This document shows, in pieces, positions 46,668-53,682 of a stretch of DNA of 64,000 bases (the stretch's first letter is position 1; each line of letters opens with the position of its first letter). The stretch spans positions 7,809,367 to 7,873,366 of the forward strand of contig NC_081339.1 in NCBI RefSeq assembly GCF_022539665.2, given 5' to 3'. The notes below the pieces were generated by a model. That model was not told the origin of the DNA. It saw only the letters and a program-made list of their open reading frames with translations, and made no database searches. The position numbers and the translations under genes are program-made. The stretch comes from Daphnia carinata (lineage: Eukaryota; Arthropoda; Branchiopoda; Diplostraca; Daphniidae).

Positions 46668-47259
46668 TTATTTGCCGGAGCTTTGGCTGCTTCCATCACC
46701 AGTAGCGAAATTCTGTCCGGTGAAGAAGTTTGAGCCGGCGAGTCCGCTTCCGCTGGAAGTGCTGAATCCACCGTTCTGAGCGTTAGATAGGGCAACCTAA
46801 AAAGAGGAAAATCATACATGATCAACGCTCAAACAACATCTTCATGCCCAAATAATAATGTAACTTACTCCTGAGGCTGAAACGCCTCCAAGACCAGCTG
46901 ATCCTGTTCCAGCACCGGCACCGCTTCCACTGCCGCCTTTACGATTCAAAACAATTGCGTTAGTTTCAAAGGTCACAGCCTTTCCTGAAAAAATATTTAT
47001 TTACCAAATCCTAATCCACCTAGTCCACCAAGTCCACCAAATCCACCACCAATGGGGCGGAGTCCTACAACTGGACGTCCGAACAAACCGCCGCCGAAGA
47101 ATCTTCCTTGGGGCGCGGCCATGGTAACGGCAAGAAGAAGAGCGAGGGTGATCAATACCTTTAAAACGAAACACACGTTAAGCAACGAAAGAACAGAATT
47201 TAGAATGGAATAAGCTAATTCGAAGATAACTCGATAATACTTAAGCTTACCTTGTTCAT
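46668..47259 (-). CDS. Family A small Gly-rich secreted protein, copy A3
   Basis: Exons 47251-47259, 47005-47158, 46869-46936 and 46668-46796 give 119 residues. Signal peptide MNKVLITLALLLAVTMA, then APQGRFFGGGLFGRPVVGLR, PIGGG and a GGL repeat. Module: GSGAGAGTGSAGLGG, then VALSNAQNGGFSTSSGSG and FATGDGSSQSSGK. Exon 4 is more diverged than between A1 and A2, and intron 3 no longer aligns, so A3 is an older copy. It keeps the same upstream element and TATA box. Confidence 0.86.
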
Positions 47260-47305
47260 TTTAGAGGCTGTTGGATACTGTTCTTTATCGACCAGATGTG
47301 ATGCT

Positions 47306-47311
47306 TTTATA
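47306..47311 (-). promoter_or_regulatory. TATA box of A3
   Basis: Minus-strand GTATAAAAGC, 47 nt before the start codon. Confidence 0.6.
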
Positions 47312-47347
47312 CACAAATGAAATGCCTGTAGATTAGGTGTAAGACAC

Positions 47348-47369
47348 TAGTCCAAGGTGATCTGACCTA
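47348..47369 (-). promoter_or_regulatory. Conserved family A upstream element (copy A3)
   Basis: Plus strand reads TAGTCCAAGGTGA then TCTGACCTA, 36 nt from the TATA box. Here the two halves AGGTGA and TGACCT form an inverted repeat with a 2-bp spacer. Confidence 0.6.
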
Positions 47370-48240
47370 ATTGTTAGTACAGTTTGAGATATGTTTACCC
47401 TGACGGACTATATGAAATTGAGGCCAAGTACGATTCATCAAACCTGTTTCTGCAACAATCTCTCATGCAAACTCTTGCTACATTCCGTATTTAATGACAC
47501 GGGACGGACTAACTTTTATTTATTACCGTCAACTGACGAAACATACGAACGCGTTTACCTTGAAGGCTTACACGCTGAAAACAATGGCTTGTCATCTAGC
47601 GTCCTCAGACGTGACGCACGCCTTGCATAGATATATTAGACATCTGTGAACCTTCTCTCTGGAGGTCGGGGTAAACAGATTGGAAACTTAAAATGAGCAG
47701 GTTAACTGCAGCAAAAAAAGGCCTGATCAATGCTGACACTATCCGAAGATAAGAAATGGTGAACAAATGTTTGATAGAGTGTCGACGAAGAAATTGTCGA
47801 TTCCCTTAAAAAGCTATTATAATGAAGTAAGTTTACCATGTTACCATGAGATTTATTGTGAGTACCACATTCTAAACGGTTAAGTAGGACATGGGACAAA
47901 ATTGGTAATCACTGAGAATGTCATTTCGAATCGCGAATGAGATTCCAACCTTGTCATTAGCTTACATAGCGTGAGCAATTCTATCCCTTTTCATTTGTTT
48001 TGCGCTTTGTTATATGCTCTAGAGTTATCATCGCACAGAACAGTAAAACCCACCTAAATCAATAAAAATAAACAACAATTTATAAAAAAGAAAGGAAAAA
48101 TCTATTTGTGTCTTCGTTAATCCTCCAATAATCCACCACTCATTTGTATACAAAAACCATCGACAATCATCAGTTGCATTTCGAAACGTTACGTAAGGTT
48201 CTTTTTTTTTAATTGTCCTCAGAAATAGCAGAGATGGACA
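47370..48240. other. Spacer, nothing recognised
   Basis: Non-coding by inspection, holding the 3' flank of the Ala-rich cuticle gene at its right edge. Confidence 0.4.
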
Positions 48241-49132
48241 TTAGCCTCGTGCCAGGGCCAGGGCATATGCGCGTGCAAATTCGGCTTTGGCAGCGGCAAC
48301 ATCAGGGGTATCCTGGACCTGCTGCGGAAGAGCATTCGGCATGTCGGCATATCGTGCGGGCAAGTAAGCGACGACTCCGTTAGCAGCGGCAGCTGCGGTG
48401 TACAGACGGTAGTGTTCAAGAGTAGCGGCTTTCACTTCGGGAGTATCTTGCACGGACCTCTTACCACGGGCGGCAGCGAGAGCGGCCATATGAGCAGCAC
48501 GAGCCGCAGCTACTTCGGGAGTATCCTGGACGGGCTGAGGAGGGCCCCAGACTGGCAGTTGCGGTTCCAGAGGAGGGAGCGTCGAAATGACTCCATTGGC
48601 AGCGGCGGCAGCAGAATGAGCACGGTAATGTTCGACCTTAGCAGCCCAAACTTCGGGAGTGTCCGGGATGGATCTTCGGCCTCTTGCGGTGGCATGAGCA
48701 AGAGCTGCCATATGAGCGGCACGAGCAGCAGCAACCTCAGCAGTGTACAAAGGTGGAAGAGATGAAACGACTCCGTTGGCTGCGGCAGCGGCGGAATGGG
48801 CGCGATAATGTTCTACTTTGGCAGCCCAGACTTCTGGAGTTTCTGACGGGACGAAGCGTTTACCACGAGCAGCTGGGGCGTGAGCGGCCATGTGAGCACG
48901 ACGAGCTGCGGCGACTTCGGCTGTTTCTTGTGCTGGTGGCTGGAGAGCTGAATAAGGATAGTATTTGAATGGATCGTAGTTCCAGCCAGCAGGAAACTGG
49001 GCCGACACGGCGCATGCTAGCGCAACCACAATGGCTACCACCTGATTAACGAAAATCAAGATGTTAAGGTAATTTGAATTGTATTAGAATTCGATCAAAG
49101 TTTGACACGATTAAACTTACAATAGTCTTCAT
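48241..49132 (-). CDS. Ala-rich repeat cuticle-like protein with furin-type sites
   Basis: Exons 49121-49132 (MKTI) and 48241-49041 give 270 residues. Signal peptide MKTIVVAIVVALACAVSA, then QFPAGWNYDPFKYYPYSALQ. Two module types alternate about three times: AEVAAAR-x-AHMAA... ending ARGKR or ARGRR, and TPEVWAAKVEHYRAHSAAAA followed by NGVV..LPPL. The last module is DTPDVAAAKAEFARAYALAL. Such DTPEVAAA(K/R)AxF/H repeats occur in arthropod structural cuticle proteins, so that role is likely. R-G-(K/R)-R sites between modules would allow proprotein cleavage. A minus-strand TATA box (TATATAAG, 49203-49210) lies about 70 nt upstream. The very short first exon is typical of cuticle genes. Confidence 0.85.
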
Positions 49133-49707
49133 GGCTATTCGCTTGTAGTTGGTTCGCAGATGGAATTCAGGAGTGAATTAACAATAAGCAAGAACAGTCA
49201 GTCTTATATAGTGGTGATCTCCGTCAGAAAAAAATTTGCCATCAGCAAGGTTGTATCTAAAAACGTAGTCTTCCGCATCCTGGACTCGATTTACTGAATA
49301 CTATGACATTCTTTTATCCGTATCGTCTATATAGAGACTTCTCTGGTTTTGCCATGATCTAGTGGTTCTTTAGTCTTCTACTATCACTTTTTCGTAGAAC
49401 GTGATAACCTTGACTATCCCAAAGTTAGGTGACACCCAGTAACCAGTTCATCAAAAAAATCCTTTTTTTTTTTAAGGTTTCATACCCAATTTTGAAAGGT
49501 GCCATCATACATGGTGTTGCAATATCAGTTTAAATAGTAGTGACTCCATTTCGATTCACTGTATCAAAAACTAGTTTGATTTGCTAAGAGAAAAGTGGGC
49601 TGGCATATCTGTTTATTGTCAAACGTTTTTATATATCTACGTCGATTTGATTAAACAGCAAAACACAAGTTAGGAAATCTATTCGTTATCACTAGCTGGT
49701 TTGCGTA
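49133..49707. other. Upstream region of the cuticle gene and of the tRNA array
   Basis: No gene. The part from about 49595 onward is repeated at 51358-51469, before tRNA copy 6, as part of a segmental duplication. Confidence 0.5.
49203..49210 (-). promoter_or_regulatory. TATA box of the Ala-rich cuticle gene
   Basis: Minus-strand ACTATATAAGAC about 70 nt before the start codon. Confidence 0.6.
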
Positions 49708-49798
49708 GATCGTGTGGCCTAATGGATAAGGCGTCGGACTTCTAGCAGGTAAAATTAGAGTTATCCGAAAACTGCGGGTTCGAGTCCCGCCACGGTTA
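49708..49798 (+). tRNA. tRNA-Arg(UCU), intron-containing, copy 1
   Basis: Acceptor arms GATCGTG and CACGGTT with discriminator A; D arm GGCCTAATGGATAAGGC; anticodon stem-loop TCGGACTTCTA ... TCCGA with anticodon TCT; T arm GCGGGTTCGAGTCCCGC. Removing an 18-nt intron after position 37 leaves 73 nt. Confidence 0.85.
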
Positions 49799-50010
49799 GC
49801 ATCGTATGATGTTTATGGTTAGATCAAGCTAAATTAATTGGAAATAATTATGTTACGGAACCACGTTGAACGGCGCGGTACGATGCGGTTAAGATTCATA
49901 CCCAACAACATATCCCACGTTTATAGTTTTAAATGTTGAATTGCTTTGTTCAGTTTCTCCATAGCGTTGATTCAATTGCTATGTTATAATTATACCATTG
50001 TGCGTTTCAT

Positions 50011-50098
50011 GACCGTGTGGCCTAACGGATAAGGCGTCGGACTTCTAATGTGTTGTAAAGGTATCCGAAAATTGCGGGTTCGAGTCCCGCCATGGTTA
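50011..50098 (+). tRNA. tRNA-Arg(UCU), intron-containing, copy 2
   Basis: Acceptor GACCGTG with CATGGTT (one G-U pair), anticodon TCT, 15-nt intron, T arm GCGGGTTCGAGTCCCGC. Complete cloverleaf. Confidence 0.85.
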
Positions 50099-50141
50099 GC
50101 AACACTTTGTATGTTATACGTACTGAAATAATATTTTCGCT

Positions 50142-50222
50142 GATCATTGAGACCTGAAGGTCCAAATATTATGTTTAGATTTACAAAAGACAAAATTTCG
50201 AGATTAAGTTCCGCCAGGGTTA
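50142..50222 (+). pseudogene. Decayed tRNA-Arg relic
   Basis: GATCATTGAGACCTGAAGG at the 5' side and AAAATTTCGAGATTAAG then CCGCCAGGGTTA at the 3' side align to the tRNA, but the anticodon arm is destroyed. Confidence 0.6.
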
Positions 50223-50346
50223 TCATTAGGTACTCGATAACACATACACCGTTTATGGTCTTAAATCTTGAATTGCTTTGCTTAGTCTTACTACACTGCG
50301 TGAGCTGAATTGTTATATTGTAATTATAGGACAGCATTCAATCACT

Positions 50347-50434
50347 GACCGTGTGGCCTAACGGATAAGGCGTCGGACTTCTAATGTTCTTTAAAGGCAT
50401 CCGAAAATTGCGGGTTCAAGTCCTGCCACGGTTA
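50347..50434 (+). tRNA. tRNA-Arg(UCU), intron-containing, copy 3
   Basis: Acceptor GACCGTG/CACGGTT, anticodon TCT, 15-nt intron; the T stem has one G-U pair (GCGGG with CCTGC). Foldable. Confidence 0.82.
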
Positions 50435-50669
50435 GCAATATAAATGGTATATATATGGTCAAATTATAGTACGTTCTGAATTAGTTGATTAGAATCATAG
50501 AATCATGTTTATCGTGTTCATTAACATTTGAGATACAGTCTTTTCATTATTAACCAAAACATTTCGCGTTAGTGCTTTTAAATATCAATTTGCTTTGCTC
50601 AATCACACTTTATAGCTCTTGTTATGAACTGAATTGTTGTATGATAATTATATTATGGAAACGTTTCTA

Positions 50670-50757
50670 GACCGTGTGGCCTAAAGGATAAGGCGTCGGA
50701 CTTCTAAGTAAGACGAAAGGTATCCGAAAATTGCGGGTTCGAATCCCGCCACGGTTA
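50670..50757 (+). tRNA. tRNA-Arg(UCU), intron-containing, copy 4
   Basis: Acceptor GACCGTG/CACGGTT; D loop with CTAAAGGATAA; anticodon TCT; 15-nt intron of a different sequence (AGTAAGACGAAAGG); T arm GCGGGTTCGAATCCCGC. Confidence 0.85.
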
Positions 50758-50882
50758 GAATCACGTAGTATGTTATATGTTATCGTTTGAATTGCAGCAC
50801 GATAAATCGCAGATACCGAAATTTTGAATCAAATTATCCGGCGTGCTGTATTAGTTGGTCAAAGTTATATTGGGACCACGTT

Positions 50883-50963
50883 GATCGTTGTGACCTGAAG
50901 GATCAGACACGGGGTTTTTAATTTTCAAAAGGAATTAGAAAATTTCGAGAATAAGTCCCTCCA
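50883..50963 (+). pseudogene. Decayed tRNA-Arg relic
   Basis: GATCGTTGTGACCTGAAGG followed by a T-rich anticodon region and AATTTCGAGAATAAGTCCC. Arms no longer pair. Confidence 0.6.
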
Positions 50964-51080
50964 CTCAATAACACATTTACGTTTATGTTCTTAAATCTTG
51001 AATTGCTTTGCTCAATCTCACCACATAGCGTGGATTGTCTTGTTATATCGGAATTATATAACGGAAGGAATGCATTAAAT

Positions 51081-51168
51081 GACCGTGTGGCCTAATGTAT
51101 AAGACGTCGGACTTCTATAACTGGTGAAAGGAATCTGGAAACTGCGGGTTCGAGTCCCGTCACGGTTA
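51081..51168 (+). pseudogene. tRNA-Arg(UCU), degraded, copy 5
   Basis: The acceptor stem GACCGTG/CACGGTT is intact and the anticodon TCT is kept. The D arm is altered (CTAATGTATAAGAC: D stem mismatch and loss of one of the two loop guanines) and the anticodon stem relies on two wobble pairs. Probably a pseudogene, possibly a weak gene. Confidence 0.55.
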
Positions 51169-51325
51169 AATTCCGAGGTAATAACAACATTACGCATGTC
51201 TTGTCATTTGAATTGGACGTATAAGTTATTCTTCGTTCATTCTTTTGGTAATGCCGAAATAGGCACTTAAAACTAAGTTTGACTTGGTTTCCAAGTATTG
51301 GCAACGTAATACTGGTAATATGTTT

Positions 51326-51352
51326 GTGACCCTGTGGGATAACACATAATAA
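51326..51352 (+). pseudogene. 5' tRNA-Arg fragment
   Basis: GTGACCCTGTGGGATAAC aligns with the 5' half of the tRNA and with the degraded copy at 52805, its counterpart in the duplicated half. Confidence 0.4.
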
Positions 51353-51469
51353 TAATAAGTGGGCTGGCATATCCGTTTGTTGTCAAGCGTTTTAAATGTT
51401 TACGTCGATGTATTAAACAGCAAAATATAAGTTAAGAAATCTATTCGTTATCACTAGGTGGTTATAGCA

Positions 51470-51557
51470 GATCGTGTGGCCTAATGGATAAGGCGTCGGA
51501 CTTCTAATATAATTAATAGTAATCCGAAAATTGCGGGTTCAATTCCCGCCACGATTA
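51470..51557 (+). tRNA. tRNA-Arg(UCU), intron-containing, copy 6
   Basis: Acceptor GATCGTG with CACGATT: position 3-70 is U-A here, U-G in copy 1 and C-G in the others, so pairing is kept. Anticodon TCT, 15-nt A/T-rich intron, T arm GCGGGTTCAATTCCCGC. Confidence 0.85.
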
Positions 51558-51618
51558 GATAGAATGGTCTTACTAATTTTTGATTTATTAAACCAGGAAA
51601 ATGATCTGAACGCAATTT

Positions 51619-51693
51619 TAATGGATAAGGCGTCGGACTTCAAAAGGATATTAAGGTGTCCGAAAATTGCGGGTTCAAGTCCCGTCACGGTTA
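51619..51693 (+). pseudogene. 5'-truncated tRNA-Arg, copy 7
   Basis: Begins inside the D arm (TAATGGATAAGGCGTCGGAC) and lacks the 5' acceptor strand. The anticodon loop has lost a base (CTTCAAAAGG). The 3' half is intact, including CACGGTTA. Confidence 0.75.
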
Positions 51694-51754
51694 GCATCGT
51701 TTCTTACATATCAAGGTAACTTAATTGGTTCAAATTAAACTTTCGAACTCCGTC

Positions 51755-51840
51755 GATCGTATGGCCTTATGAGTCGAGTGAAGGACTTTTTAATTTGAAA
51801 AAGGGATCCTTAAATTTCGTGACTATATCCCGGTGTGCTT
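51755..51840 (+). pseudogene. Decayed tRNA-Arg relic
   Basis: GATCGTATGGCCTTATGAG then AGGACTTTTTAATTTG and ATTTCGTGACTATATCCC. Alignment is clear at the 5' end only. Confidence 0.5.
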
Positions 51841-51929
51841 AACATTAGATACACAGCAACATACTTCACGTTTGTAGTTTTAAATGTTGAATACATTATA
51901 TGAGAATTATATCATTTCGGATTTTTATT

Positions 51930-52016
51930 GACCGTGTGGCCTAACGGATAAGGCGTCGGACTTCTAATGTGCTAAAAGGTATCCGAAAATTGCGGGTTCA
52001 ACTCCCGCCACGGTTA
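51930..52016 (+). tRNA. tRNA-Arg(UCU), intron-containing, copy 8
   Basis: Acceptor GACCGTG/CACGGTT, anticodon TCT, 14-nt intron, T arm GCGGGTTCAACTCCCGC. Confidence 0.85.
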
Positions 52017-52093
52017 GCAACCCAAATGGTATCTGCTTCTTTATCAAATCATTCTGCGTACTGAAATAATCGGTTAAAATTATGGAACCATGT

Positions 52094-52132
52094 TGATCGT
52101 ACTCGTAAAAATTTCGAGTAAGTCCCTCCGCG
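52094..52132 (+). pseudogene. Internally deleted tRNA-Arg relic
   Basis: GATCGTACTCG joined to AAAATTTCGAGTAAGTCCC; the middle of the gene is missing. Confidence 0.45.
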
Positions 52133-52240
52133 GAAAAAAGTATTTCACGTTGATGCTTTTCGATATTGGATTGCTTTTTCTCACTATATTGCATGAACTG
52201 AATTGTTATGGACGATAACTATGTTATGGAAACTTTTAAC

Positions 52241-52328
52241 GACCGTGTGGCCTAAAGGATAAGGCGTCGGACTTCTAATGTGTTATAAAGGTATCCGAAA
52301 ATTGCGGGTTCGAATCCCGCCACGGTTA
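52241..52328 (+). tRNA. tRNA-Arg(UCU), intron-containing, copy 9
   Basis: Acceptor GACCGTG/CACGGTT, D loop as in copy 4 (CTAAAGG), but the intron differs from copy 2 by one base only (ATGTGTTATAAAGGT). The mosaic suggests gene conversion. Confidence 0.85.
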
Positions 52329-52458
52329 GCACCACATAAATCGTAATTTATTGTGGTGGGAATCTCTGTAGTATGAAAAAAGTCAGTTACCAAGTTGTTC
52401 AATCAAATCATCCGGCGTGCTGAATTAGTTGGATAAAATTAAATTATGGAACCGCGTT

Positions 52459-52500
52459 GATCGTTGTGGCCTGAAGGACCAAACACCGGGCTTTTGAAAG
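52459..52500 (+). pseudogene. Truncated tRNA-Arg relic
   Basis: GATCGTTGTGGCCTGAAGGA, counterpart of the relic at 50883, broken off after the anticodon region. Confidence 0.5.
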
Positions 52501-52589
52501 ATTAAATTTTGAACTGCCTTGCTCAATCGCACCATATAGCGTGGGCTGAATTGTTTTATATTGTAATTACATTATGGAAGGAATTCAAG

Positions 52590-52677
52590 GACCATGTGGC
52601 CTAATGGATAAGGCGTCTGACATCTATTAGTAGTGAAAGGCATCGAAAAGTTGCGTGTTCGAATCTCAACACGGTTA
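52590..52677 (+). pseudogene. Degraded tRNA-Arg, copy 10
   Basis: Acceptor GACCATG/CACGGTT mispairs at one position, the anticodon stem is changed (GTCTGACATCTA) and the T stem is broken (GCGTG with CTCAA). Counterpart of copy 5. Confidence 0.7.
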
Positions 52678-52804
52678 AAAAATACAATATTGGCAATATT
52701 ACGCATGACAGTGCCTTCAAATTGAGGTAATCAGTTGGGAATTTATTTATTTATTTGGCACTGGTTTCCAAGAATTGGCCACTTAATACCGGTAAAATGT
52801 GCGT

Positions 52805-52894
52805 GACCGTGTGAGATAATGGATAAGGCGTTGAATGCTATATTCAATAAAAGAAGCAATTCGAAAATTGCGGTTTCGACTCTCTCCCCGATTA
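52805..52894 (+). pseudogene. Heavily degraded tRNA-Arg, copy 11
   Basis: GACCGTGTGAGATAATGGAT at the 5' end, anticodon region replaced (TTGAATGCTATATTC), T arm GCGGTTTCGACTCTCTC and CCCCGATTA at the end. Confidence 0.65.
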
Positions 52895-53682
52895 GCAGTT
52901 GAAAAACAGGTGTGTATTTGATTATATGTACCTGTATATAACTAAATGATTAAGCGGAAAAATGGCGACAACCTTGACAAGCAAAGCTTTGGATATTTGT
53001 TCCCTGAAAGAAGTATTTATCACAGGCGGTAGTGACGGTAGTTGAACTAGGTTCTACAAGTCACCATTCGTGTGGTTTCCTATGCCAGTGGCTGCACGCA
53101 GAGTACGGATAGAGCGTGAATAGATTACAAGTTCCCCCTAGCCGTTGTGTGGGTGGTGACTGCGACGCAAGGACAGTGGTAAAACCGAATGGAATTGTTG
53201 AATTATATGTCATACATAATGATTAATCACTTCTGCCTGGCACAATGCCAACACTTTAGTTGCGTCCTTCATGGAAACGCAAAACTCCAGTTTCAGTTAG
53301 CTTGTATTTCAATTTTACCAAGACCAAATCGTTATTACATTGTTCTCTGGAAGTAATTGGTAAGCAACGCGAAAATCAAACACTTGGAACGTGAATAATA
53401 GTGTACGTTGAACAGTAGCTTCCATCTGCCCGATTAATTACTTCTGGATAGTCATTAATGTTATTCGACAAAAATTAAAAGGAAAATGGTTCGTGAAATA
53501 ACTCAATCATTAGGGAATAAGACGTTAACCATAAAATGAGATTGGGAAAATAAAACGCAACAAAAACAGGAACATAAGAATGGGTTACTTTCATGAACGG
53601 CTTAAACAATATTTCTCTAAAATCAGAACGTATACCTCGCAGGTAAGTGTGAACTTTTCCTACTGTTTCCTTGATGTCGTGT
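52895..53682. other. Spacer, nothing recognised
   Basis: No tRNA-like sequence or supported exon. 3' flank of the RING-Tudor gene. Confidence 0.4.

Noticed and set aside
48412-48968. Plus-strand ORFs across the Ala-rich cuticle gene
   Set aside because: Repeat-driven shadows of the minus-strand gene, which has a signal peptide and matching first exon.
51619-51693. A tRNA with a different anticodon (UUC-like loop)
   Set aside because: The 5' acceptor strand is missing and the loop has lost a base, so it is a truncated tRNA-Arg pseudogene and not a new isoacceptor.
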